Source: Acridotheres tristis
Lineage: Eukaryota > Chordata > Aves > Passeriformes > Sturnidae
Direction of reading: 5' to 3'
NCBI GenBank assembly: GCA_037013685.1
Contig: CM072886.1
Coordinates: forward strand, 58,892,933-58,956,932
DNA length: 64,000 nt
Below are positions 10,970 through 22,436 of this stretch, in pieces. Under the pieces are notes generated by a model. That model saw only the letters and a program-made list of their open reading frames with translations, ran no database searches and had not been told where the DNA came from. The translations under genes and the position numbers were made by a program. Position 1 is the first letter of the stretch. Each line of letters begins with the position of its first letter.

Positions 10970-13209
10970 TAACATGTTTGTATAGTTTAATGCTTTCCCT
11001 GAAAAAGAAAAAAACTGACTGAATTCAGCACGGACATTTTGGAGGGTGGCATCTCTCATTAAATAGAATAACTGCCTTTTTTTTTTTTCTAATTGGAACT
11101 GCTTTAGGTCACAAATTTGTAATCAGGGTGCTTACAGGGGATGAAGAAGCTCTGTTCTCCAAAGGCTGCTTCAGTTTCGTGTGAAAAATCATTGATAGTT
11201 AACCTCTCTACATGGTACCTATTTCTCCAGGCACTTTTACTATCTTCTTTTCTGCCACAGGATAGGAGAGAACCTTTTTTCCAGAGCAGTTGGTAACTTT
11301 AAAATGCTGTTGGGAGAGGTATAGCTGTGAATTCCTTTAGGCTGAGGAATACAGTGAAAGTGACTCTTCTGCATTTTTGAAAGGTGATTTATTTATATAA
11401 AAGGGTGAGGCCATGTCCTACAGCAGCTGAGCTCTCCAAGGGAGGAAAAAAGGCAAGTTGTTAATTTCCTTTTCTGGGAAGGAAGACTTTGTATAGAGCC
11501 AGAGTGTCTTTAGTTTGCCCTGCATGGGTCAGGGGGCATCTGGCAAAGCACAGTGTTTCACACCTGTGCCTGCCCACAGTGGTCCTGCTGCACTGGGATG
11601 CCTGGAGGAGATCCCCAAGTACCTGTCACAGCAATAGAATTTCTGTTCCAGAAATTCGAATTTCGACCCCTCGAGCTCATTATTTCAGTACTCATCATTG
11701 CAGACTGAGGCCAGTTTTAAAACTGGACTTTATTTAATCGATACCTGTATCTCAGATCAGGACCAGCAAATACTGGTTAGAAGTTTTAAGCATCTGGATA
11801 AGAAAAATGAAGATATTTCCCTGTGTTAGAAGGCCATCCAGAAGAAAGATAAGTAAAGATAACATCTTTCTAGCTAAAAGATCCAAACTTTTATTGGCAG
11901 AAATAGTACTGACTGAAAGTGCCATAAGGCCTATCATGAGTGAAATTCATGTTCTGTGTATTTTTCCAGATCATTAATGTAAGTTATTTCTGATTTTATT
12001 ATTGTTTGTTGTTATAAGTAGCACCTACAATGTCTTCTAGAAAGAGCATTAAAGAAAATATATAATTTTTGTCCTTTCTAATTTGACAATTGTCTCTTGG
12101 TAGTGCTTTGTGCATGGTCAGATTTAGTTTTCATTACAAATTCATCAAAAATCTACAAAAATCTACAAAATCTATCCATTTATATATTGGTCTTTCAAAA
12201 AGCAACAGACGACACCTGAGGATCTTAAAATGTTATTGTAAACCCAGAGAAATTGTCAAGGGGACTCAGCAACAAGTAAAACTTCCAAACTACTTTTAAC
12301 TTTCTGTTCTAAATCAGACTCTTTTTCAACTTAATGGCATCTGTGGGCAGTTCCTTGCCTCACTGTCTTAATTTCCTATACAGCCCCTTTCAAAGACGAT
12401 TGCACCTATGCATGAATATTTACATGACTTCCTCAAGCCAGGTACTTCCAGAGCAGACAGCTTCTCTTCTTGCCAGGTGATTCTGGTGGCTTTTTTGGCA
12501 ATGTCCCTCAGATAAGGTGAACTGTGAAAGTATCAGTGAAATTAGGCAACTTCACTGTGCTCCAGGGTACATATGTCCTCTTTCTAGGGTAGGTGTTCTC
12601 AAAGAAGTGTTTAAGGCCATATGGATTCAACCACCTATGCTACTCTTTGGGATGACAGGTCACATAGAAATGGAATCACAACTGGAAATCACTTGAGGCG
12701 CTGTGCTAGGGGTTTAAGTTTCTTCTCTTCGGGTTAGGAGCTCTCTCAGATGAGGTGTTGCATACAAAATCAGGAATCCCAAACCATTGTGCCATAAGGT
12801 CCTTGTAATGAAGTGATAATGCAGCCCTTAACAAGGTCTTCCAGTTGTTCTCACTGAGGTGACAAGGAGGAATCTTCCTAGAGGAGTGCAAGAGAAGGAG
12901 CTAGTTCTTTCTGACTGGAAAACAAGATGCACTTGTCCTGCTCAAGGATCCCAGGAGATGGAGAAGTTCATTGCCCTACTCTCTTTACCCCTCCTTCCCG
13001 CTTCTGGGAAGGACAACATCCTTCAGACCCCCAGAGTGCCATGAAGTAGACAAGCATTAGCAGATAGCAAGCTTCCTCCACCTCCGAAGTGGACAGTCCC
13101 CTTGGATACAGTGCTCCTTTAAGAGTTTTACTAAATCTGCACGTGAGCTCAATCTGCCCATGGAAGAATTTCCATTTGTGCAGATGGTATCATTTGGCAG
13201 ATCACTCCG
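10970..13209. other. Unique sequence with a short 10-bp tandem
   Basis: Mostly AT-rich. At 12147-12175 the unit AAAAATCTAC occurs 2.9 times in tandem. From about 12320 to 13200 the base composition is more even and short frames appear on both strands, which could mark an old unrecognised interspersed repeat, but I cannot name one. Confidence 0.35.
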
Positions 13210-13776
13210 ATGTTGGCAGCATCACAGGGGTCATATTTGTGCACAGATGGACTGTTCTTCATCTGTTTCTTTATTGTAATAGACCCAAATAGGTTTTCCC
13301 ACAATAGTACATATGCGCAGTACAACTCTCCTTGTTCCCTGTCTGACAACTTATTTAGCGAGAGCACACAAAAATTTCTCTCTCTGTCTCCTTCTCTTTG
13401 TTCATGTATCAAGTCCTCTTTGTTTTGGGGATGCAGGGTGAGGACAGACTTAGGAGAGCTATCAGGGATCTCTGCATTCCTGAGACATAAAATCTGGTGG
13501 CATCACCAAGATGATATTCAGAGCACTGCTGTGAGTTTAGGGTGTACTCATGCAGAGATTTCTTTTTGTGGTAAATATTTTTTGCATAATGCATGTGTTT
13601 ACCACAGCTCCCTCATAAAGCAAGAGCCCTTACAGCAGCTGACATGTGAATGGACAATTGGAGGGATTGAAGAGGCTGGGGAATTGATAATTCAAACCTG
13701 GAGATTTCCAATCCAGAGCAATGATTTGACTCTAGCAGTAATAAACAAAAGCTGTTACCATTTGGCAGCTGTTTAG
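13210..13776 (+). other. Long unassigned open frame, probably chance
   Basis: A 188-codon plus-strand frame. The translation is rich in Ser, Cys, Phe and Ile, has no domain or motif I recognise, and shows no signal peptide, splice or promoter context. Frames of this size are at the edge of what chance gives in 64 kb, so it is listed for checking and not as a gene. Confidence 0.1.
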
Positions 13777-15847
13777 AAAATTATGTTAAATGAACTCATT
13801 TTTTAGTAGTGAGGCTTTTTTTTTTTTAAGCATCTATTGTCACTCTCACTTGCAATCTCAGTGCGGCAGCAATGAACTGACAGTATAGTTTTCAAGAGCT
13901 GCCCTGACAGTAGTGGTTTGTGACACAGCAAAAGGACATTTTGGAAAATTTGCACTGCTTCTATTTTACTTACACAATCACTTGCTTTGTTAATAGAAAA
14001 CTTTATCCCTGTGTGCCTTACATTTGATTAATGATGAACCTGTCATCTTGTAATGAAACTTAGACATTTTCAGTCTATATGCTGATAGCAACTGGCTTTT
14101 CCTTCTCATTTGCTAGTCTAATCAATTTAGTTTAAACTTCTCAGATGTCACAGGTGGTGCAAGTATTTTGGTATGGGCATTGTTTGCTGTATACAGCCAT
14201 GAAAGAAGTCTTAGCTGTGTGTAAATGAGATCAAAATAGCTAGGAAACTTGGACAGTGAACTTTTGGCATTTATATACTTAGACTCCTAAATACAGTACT
14301 TCAATAATGTAATTTTCATGGATATGAGACAACGTATAGGATACCCTTTTCTTTTTCTCAGAAAGGTACTGTCTGAAAGAAAACTAGTTGCTTGTAATGT
14401 AAATATTACTGAAAAGGCAATTCCTTCAACAACTGCTTCAAAATGAAAAATACTTCTGCTTATTTACTGATTATTTTTAAGCTTTTGACAGCCTAGTGAA
14501 ATAAGAAGACATGAACTGGGTACCAGATGAAGCATTTTGATTCAAATTAGGAATAGCGTGTAAGTGAAATTCCAGTAACAACTTTTAAATAACTTCTTGG
14601 CTATACTGGGTAATGGGGAGAATAAAACTGCAGGCTGCAGCTAAATACAGGTTACTTAGGTAATATGTAAAAACTCAAAACAAAAAAAAACAACAACCTA
14701 AACTTTAATTTTATATCCATCTGGTAAGTATTCATAATCAGTCCCTAATTATCTACTTGTTAATGCATTTCTGGTTACCCTGACACCTTAGGAATTTTTC
14801 TATGCATAGATTTCTTGCCCAAGGCTATGGAAAATTATACATGCTGCTATACATGCTTGGATACGGCTGGTTTCTGCTTTGGGGTAATTTTCTTTTTTCC
14901 ATCACAGCTACTGAATGTATCTGCACAAATAGCTGCACTGGATTTTACTTTTTCAGTATGATTCTGGAGCTTGAAAAGCAGTTAAAACCAGAATGTTCCT
15001 AGCAGAATTGCAGCTTTAGGAAGCAAAACAAAAGCAAAAACAAACAAACAAAAAAAAGGGGATGCAATGCATTGTAGTTCTGTAGCATGTTATCATAAGA
15101 TAACATATGGAAGGAGAGGTACAGATCAAAAGATAAAATATTTGTGGTGCTAGAGGCTTTGGCTTGTTTTGAGAGCATTTAGTATTTTCTTCTTGACCAA
15201 AGGACAAATCTTTCCTCCTGATTTTGAAAGGGATGTGACATTTGCTGGAAGATTTGCCCTCTCCTTAGACCTATCTGATGCAATGAGGTAGGAATTTCAG
15301 TCAGCACACTGCTGACTGGTTTCTCCAAATTAACATCTGAACTTCTTTTCCAGAGTATATGGAGGCATAAGCAGTTTGTGAAGCCACATAGGAGAGGACT
15401 TTCCCAAAGACACTTGTTACAACCTGTAGTGGTACAGTTCCAAGTCAACAAGACAGCCGACACCAAGGCCTCTCACAGACTTCCCATTTAATGAACATCT
15501 TTGCAGGAGATAGATTCTAGAGAAGATTTTTTTTCCTTCTTTCATTCCCTAGATACTGAAATAACATTAGTAGATTAGCAACTAGTAGTAGATTAGTAAC
15601 TGTGAATCCTAAAACCCAACGAATACTACAACATGTGAAGTCTACTGGCATAGTAAAATATTTTTCTGCCCACCAGGAGGGGTGGTTGAGAACAACCTAA
15701 GATCTTGCTATCCTTTTCTCTGAAGACGAGTTGCAGCCATGCTGAAAAAGGTCTGTACAATAAGAACAAACACAGGCTAATGATGTTCTTAGCACAAAAT
15801 TAAGATGACCAGCAAGAGACAGTTTATAGGTCCGCCTTTATAAAGCC
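13777..15847. other. Unique AT-rich sequence
   Basis: No gene or named repeat. A/C-rich low-complexity patches lie at about 14676-14696 and 15024-15058. Near 15569-15603 the phrase agtagattag recurs, a minor local duplication. Confidence 0.4.
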
Positions 15848-16112
15848 TGATCTCAAAAACCCACCTGGCAGCTAAGCACCACACGTGGCAGCTAAGCACC
15901 ACATGGCTGCTTGCTCGGTCCCCTCTATATGTTTACTGCTGTAAACAAATTTGGCAATTGAATATTGAGCTGACTCTCTTTGCTCAGCTGGGGTCAGCTG
16001 ATCATGTCCCCTCCCAGCTTCTTGTGCACTCTCTGCCTACTGTATGTATGAGGAGCAGAAAAGTCCTTGTGTAGCCACTGCTTACCAATAACAAAACCAA
16101 ATTCACCGCTGG
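15848..16112 (-). mobile_element. Degraded ERV LTR fragment (same family as 46004-46566)
   Basis: The strings ggcagctaagcaccacatgg and gtcccctcccagcttcttgt match an avian LTR family I know from songbird genomes, read on the minus strand. The same family is better preserved at 46004-46566. The middle of the LTR is missing, and similarity ends near 16110 within the block related to the stretch before CAATAACnAAAC. A 20-bp unit (GGCAGCTAAGCACCACACGT) is duplicated in tandem at 15867-15906. No target duplication was found. The family name was not checked. Confidence 0.6.
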
Positions 16113-19100
16113 AATAAGGCCCATGGAGCAGCTGATTTGGTAGCTGGTCAAAGCATGTCTGGTTTGCATGACCTGATCAGGATTTGTACCTGGTGTGTGC
16201 CACATGAAGATGGGAAAGACTGGAGCAAAAGATTTTGACTGTCGGGCTAGAGACAGGAACATTCATGATATAGAGAGAGCTCGCCTGAATAGCACATGGA
16301 CGTTTTAGGGCATATGCATGTTCCCTCTTGGAAATCATTGCTGGTCAGGAAGTGGTTCCCTGTTGAGCTGAGCAAAACCCTGCTGCAGTGTGAAAATGTG
16401 AATACTGAGGTTTGTCAGCAGTAGTTGTGCAGCTCCTTCACCATCTCACTTTCCACACAAAACAACAAAAGGGACTTCGTGTAACCTGAGAGCAAAGTTG
16501 CTTGTGGGCACTCACAATATGGGCTCATAAGAGCCCAGACACACTGCTTTTTGTCTCCAAAAAGTGCCTATAGTGTCTATATTGCTGCACTAGGCAGAGG
16601 ATGGATGGGCTCTGAAAGGCAGTGGGAGAAAAACCTGCTGCTTTAAAGCGGCAGTAGGAGATAGGAAAGCCAGCCAGAACACACAAAAAAGCACTTTTTG
16701 ATTGCTACAGTCTTTGCGAAAGTGAAGATAATCATGTGCTTAAATTTTGCCAACATGAGTTACTTTGTGAAAGGCTCCAAAATGGAATACAGGCCTGAAT
16801 GCAAACTGATAGAAGTCAAAGTGAATGAGAAGTGACTTGGTGGATTTAATGCTATAAGGGTTGGACATGTTCTGATAGACACCTAAAACAAGGATTTTAG
16901 TCTGTTGTGGATATTTATGTTTTAGAAAGGGGGGAGAGAAAAGAAAAAAAAATTGAGGATAAATGTAACTAGCATTATAATGGTGAGATTTGTCAGAATT
17001 TCCATTATCAGTGTCTGTTTACAAGCTGTAAATATTCCCACTGAGCTAAGACTTAAAATTCAAGGTCACACACAGGAAATTATATTTATCTTTGCTAAAT
17101 TAAAACATTGGTTCAGCAGCTTTAAAAAACTGCTTTCATAAGAAAATCCTCCAAAGTGCAAAAAGTTCAGACACTTCTGACTTCTTTTTTTTTTTCAATC
17201 TACATTTTATTTCTGCCTGATAAACATGGCATATTCTGGATATGCCTTGACCTGTTACTCTGACATTAGTAGTAGAGATATATTGAAAAGTAATGTACTG
17301 AAAGTCTTTCACCTATGAATGAACCTCTTCTTGATGACATTTTCTGTTATTTTGCTTGTCAAGCTCCATAGTGTTCAGTGTTCCTTCTTTATATTTATAA
17401 GAGGATTTTGTTACAAATAAATCTTATCACTATTCAGAGTAATTATTTGGTTCATATTACCATTACCTTTCCTACAGAATAATAAATATATCTTTAAAAT
17501 TCTCTATTTTTGAAGATAGTGTAGAAATTAAAATGCATTTAAGGATTCTTTATTTGCATGCTAATGGTTAGTATGAAGAAGAGTGTGAGGATATGCAAAA
17601 TGCTATGAAATTTTCAATCACATATATATATTTATTATAAATATCTTCCAATATCTTTTTACTTCTGATAGCACGTCCCAATTATTTTTGTGATTTAGAG
17701 CATAATTCCTGATTTAGATTACCAAGGAGTAGAGAATCTTATACTGTCCAGTATTTTTTTTTCCCTCTAATTCCTAGTTGAACATAAAAGAATTTATCTG
17801 TATGGGTCCAGTCAAATTGTCTGTGAATAATTTTCTGTTAAATAGCATTCTGGCAAAGAGCTCTTCGTTTCATGGTGTATTTTAAATGGTGTTTACTGGA
17901 GCTGATTGAATACTGTCCATTTATTATATTGACACATTTTGATGTGACTGAATTCATTATTAAATTAATCATCTCTGTAATATTAAACCAGGCAGAGTTT
18001 TTGCTCAGAGTTCATCTGATGTGAATTCACTAATGCAGGAGCTCTGTGTGGTTTAATAAACACTTTTCTTTGACTTATTTTGTTCAGATTAATAAACAAT
18101 AGGTTGTTGTTCAAAACAGATTGACTGATTTCTGATTTTAGTCCCCTTACACCATGTGTTTAAGACAAAGATGAACTTTTCTTTTAAGTCTCTAAACACT
18201 TGTTCTGGGTAAATATTAGAGATTTCTTCTTTGAAACTGGGGGCAGAGAAATCAGTGCCTGACTCAACTCTTCCTCTTCGTTGGAAATATTCCCTGCTAG
18301 AAGCAGATAAATTAATCCATGAATCAGAGGGCCGTCAAGATCCTGGACACAGCTTATCAAGGTGGCGATTAATAATGATGTGACCAAAGTCACTTTAGAA
18401 GGCAAAGACCACACCTAAGGCAGGAGGCTGTGATGGGATCCTTACTTTACAAAGGTGTGATAAGAACAATAACAACAGCAACAAAGTATTAACAGTAAAG
18501 GAGAATTTGAAGAGTCTGGGAAACCACTTTATAATATTTTATGTGGTGGATTCTGCTCTCATTCTTTAATGTGAAATGAAGGAAGCTGCTAAGGAACATG
18601 CTAAAATTGGATGCCACATAGCCAAGTACTGGATTTGAATGAAGCCTTTCATCTCTTGAGGGCAGTTCAGAGGTGCCACCTTCCCACTAGCTCAGTGATG
18701 ACCATTGCCTTCAAGATCTCTTTAGGCCATGGTGCTGTCGTGTCTCTTACCTTCAACAGCTGGCTGATTTTTGCCAAGATGTTATTTCTTCAGCTTCAGG
18801 TGTAGGTGAAAAATATGAAAATGCCCCTTAAGTTTCAAGTGTTTTAGTTTTAACAGTATACTTTTTGTGGCTAGAAATGCTTTTGATCTAGTACCTGTTC
18901 ATTTTTCCTCATAGATGCTGACCTACCTAAGCTATCATTAAAGCCTCATCCAGCTTTCATACAGCTTATACAACAATACCTTGTTTAAAATTAACTCAAA
19001 TTACAGTTGCAAACTCTACGGTATATTTATATATTCATATATTTTCCAGGAGGTGGAGAGGATGTGCCAGGTACAGACCTGCAATTTATAAGCCTTAGCT

Positions 19101-20085
19101 GTGAGGTTAATTGTTTTTGTGCTCATGTTATAATCAATACTGAGTGGGAGAGGCTCCTTAAAGACAGTTTTTTTCCCTCAGGTTAAGCTTCTACTCTGAA
19201 GTACTATTCAGAAAAGAGTATTCCTCTGTAGTGGTTGTCTACAGAGGCCAGCCAATTAACACTGGCATGAAGGTAGGTTCTCGAATTTAGGAGAAACAGT
19301 CCTCCCTCTGTGAGGGCTGTAAGAATCCATCATAGTGCAAAGGCAAGGGTCCTGCACAGAAAAGTGGGTACGAGTCTTAGTGTAAACTAAGTTGAAATTT
19401 CTTAAATATGAAAGCCACGGTTCAAAGAGGGAAACTATTCAAATATTATGAGAATTTTTAATGGAAAGACAAAGAAAAGTCAAAATGCTTTCTTTTGCTT
19501 TATAACAAAATTGCTCTAGAATTCACCTTGAAATTTATGCTATGAGGGCTGTCAGCTTGCAATACACACTTGAAAAAAAAGGTACTATGGAGAAGTGAAG
19601 ATATATGCAAATGAGTTATTAAAGAGCAGGGGAAAATTGTTTCAGAATTACATGACGAAAACAGTGTGATGGAACAAAGGTCAGCTTAAGTTACATCAGA
19701 CCTTCAGGTTCTTGTTCCAATTCAAAATCAATTTCAAACAAACTCAAATGAAATCATGCTGAGAGAAAGGCCACAGTAATATTTCAACACTCCACTGTAC
19801 TGAAACACCATAAAGTATTATCTGATCTTCCATTATCACAGAAAATATTCAGTTAATCTATTTGGGTATTTTACTACAATTCAATATTTAAAAATGATGG
19901 AGTATAATAAGGAAAATCAGCCCCTTTTAATTAAAAATGGTTCATGCTAAAGCAACATTTCATATTTTCAAGGCAGTTCTTTACAAAAGTAATTAAAATC
20001 TCCAGGTATCTTTTAGTGCACTGTGGATTTAAGTATTTTCGTTTTCATTCAACTTTCTCCCTACTTAAAAGTGAAAGAATTATCT
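16113..20085. other. Unique AT-rich sequence, possible conserved block near 18.0 kb
   Basis: No coding exon or named repeat recognised. A (TA)n-like patch lies at 17621-17645. The stretch 17930-18110 is dense in TAAT cores (attcattattaaattaatc, ctaatgcag, tttaataaac), as seen in developmental enhancers. Confidence 0.35.
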
Positions 20086-20132
20086 TGGATTGTTTTTTTT
20101 TTGTTGTTGTTTTTTTCCTTTTTCTGTAATAG

Positions 20133-20191
20133 ATCTGTCTTAACTGTTTGTATGGATGCCGTGCAAAGACCTCTCAAGGTAGACTTACAAG
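20133..20191 (+). CDS. Possible small internal exon, unidentified
   Basis: This is the best-formed exon-like interval in the window. A 40-base T-rich tract ends in tgtaatag at 20132, then 59 bases run to ACAAG|gtaagg at 20192. Two of three frames are open. The one reading SVLTVCMDAVQRPLKVDLQ has G in the first position of 7 of 19 codons. In that frame one base leads and one trails, which is phase-compatible with the candidate exon at 2733-2865. The size is too small for open frames to carry statistical weight, and no family is recognised. Confidence 0.2.
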
Positions 20192-20199
20192 GTAAGGAA

Positions 20200-22380
20200 A
20201 TGCAATGGCTTCTTCAGTAACAAACTTCTAAAAGGGTATTAGGGGAATTCAAGGTGAAATGAAATACTACAGAAAAAATCCACTTCAAAGCTCCCACTGA
20301 ATTCCTCTAAGGCCAAGATTTCATACTTATGCCAGGTTATGTCCTTGGCCTGATCAATGTTGAAATGAAGCTTAGTTTGCAAAGCTCTTTTATTGTTCAA
20401 ACGTCCTCGGGAACTTTTGATATATTTAATAAGAAATACAAGAATGATTGAAATAAAGTTCAGAAAAAACCACACCAAACTGTGGAATTCTCTCCAGCAG
20501 CCAAAACTCCATTGTGTGTGGGCTTTCAAAAAGTTATTTTACCCACACAGGCAAATTGGCCCAGGGAATATACAACAAACCTGCTAATGATCAATATCTT
20601 AGCCCAGGCTCAAATTCTGCTATAGTATAACAATTAGTGTACCCTATGGCTGGAATGGTGATTCTTCTGTATAGAAGGCAGCCGTTTTTGGACAAGTATT
20701 ATTAGGTAATGTCAAAACAAAGGGAAAACAGTGTGGTTGCAGTACCCTACCTAGGCCACCTGGTCCTCATGGTTTTATCAGAATAGTCTCACTCACATCT
20801 TCCTTGGAAAGAGAAGGTCAGCGTGGGTCAGAGAAGCATTTTCTCTTCCTTCAAGCATCTTAATTAAATAGTCAGTCACTTCCACAGATTATTCTCAGAT
20901 AAGCAGGTTGTCTTCAGTAATTCATAATACAATGTTTCTGGGAGAAACAGAAACTCTATTTTAAAGACAATAATAGATGTTTCCATCCTGTGGACCGATA
21001 TCAGTTATTCCAGGAAAGCTCTGTGGAGGTTCTATAGACACAGTAATACAGGGGACTCAGTATCCAAATTATTATAAGTGTGGTAGGAGAAACTGTCTGA
21101 GGACAATCACTTAGACCAAGAAAACTTGAGGAAAGAAATTTTATAAGTAGTAAAATCTGGAAAGATTTGAGCTAATTTCCTGCTTCTCCCTTCTTCTTAA
21201 TAAACTCACATCTCAGAAGAGAGAGTTTAGGCTTTGCTACAACAAGAACTATATTTCTGAGCAGTCCAGCGAGGACACTTGTTTATGATCTTAAAAACAG
21301 CTTTGGGAGATGAATCACCAGTTATTCAGTTTATGTACAAAGTTACAGTTCCAGAAAGCTGAGGAGCAGTAATGCCAGTTGAGAACCTGCACCACTGACT
21401 TATGAAGGGTTTTACATGGAAAAAGTAGGTGATCAATAAATGGAAGAATATTAATATAGAATAAATAAATGTAAGGGGAAAAAAAAGAAAAGGAAAAAAG
21501 ATGGGATAGATATAGCAAACAGAAGTAATTTTGTGCTATTATAATGAGATTCTCTGCCATTGCCTTTTTTTCCTCACAAGCTTTTTCCAGATAGGCTTGT
21601 AACATTTGTATGTCTGATTTGGTTCACAGACATCTGAACATAGGCCCTCCCTCGCTGTACTGACAGTGACTGTGAAACTGTGGAGCAGTAAACACACAAG
21701 CCTGACAGAAAATGAGTTGGTGTGTGGAACTGTGTATGTGGTTCTGGGAGTACCAGGTGAGGAAAGCTCAGCTCTTCCCAGCCGAATCCTAATAAGAGGC
21801 TAGGGCAGCATATGAAGGCATTGAAGGAAGAGGCAGCTGGAGAACCTGCTGGGAGGGCTGAGGGAGGTCCAGGGGAAGGGCTGAGGGAATGACAGAGGTG
21901 TTTTGCCCCCTGGCTGAGAATTGGAAAAGGACCTGAGGGATTCACCAGCTGACTTCTCTGAACAGGGATGGGAACTTGAATAAAGTACCAGAAGCTGAAG
22001 CCAGAGAGATCAAAGACTGTCTTAACTCCTCAACTCTCTAAATGAGATCTAGTGAGCAGAGGCAAGTGGAAATGCAGGCAAGCTGATGCTTAGGTGTGGT
22101 GGTGAACTGTGCTGAGGGAAGATGGAGCTGTTGGTGGAAAGTGCTTTTGCTTAGTGGTCTGCATGACTGTGTGGCCACAGTGCCCTAGGCTAGAGCCCTG
22201 CAACTGAGAAGGTGACTGGAATTTTTGAACTTGCTTTATATGAGGGCATGTGTGCAGTGCATGTTTTGTGGGTTTTCCTGAGAAAAGTGTTTATTATGTA
22301 ATTGCAAAGAGTTGAGTGAGTGACTGGGTGGTCCTTTCCAGTTCTCTTGCCTATTTAGGATTCTGAAGGGTTATACATGT
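20200..22380. other. Unique sequence, GC-richer patch at 21.7-22.0 kb
   Basis: AT-rich to 21600, followed by a G-rich patch (21760-21900, many ggag and gggctgag) that leaves a 123-codon minus-strand frame of Ser/Pro-rich composition. I see no repeat family or exon structure and do not call that frame a gene. Confidence 0.4.
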
Positions 22381-22436
22381 GTTTTATATACATACACATA
22401 TAGCATACACATACCCACACACATATATATATTTTG
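22381..22436. repeat. TA/CA dinucleotide-rich tract
   Basis: Imperfect alternation of TA, CA and TACA units, ending in (TA)5. A degenerate microsatellite. Confidence 0.8.

Noticed and set aside
13210..13776. 188-codon plus-strand frame as a gene
   Set aside because: No recognisable domain, start context or splice structure. Length is near what chance allows in a 64-kb six-frame scan with locally even composition.
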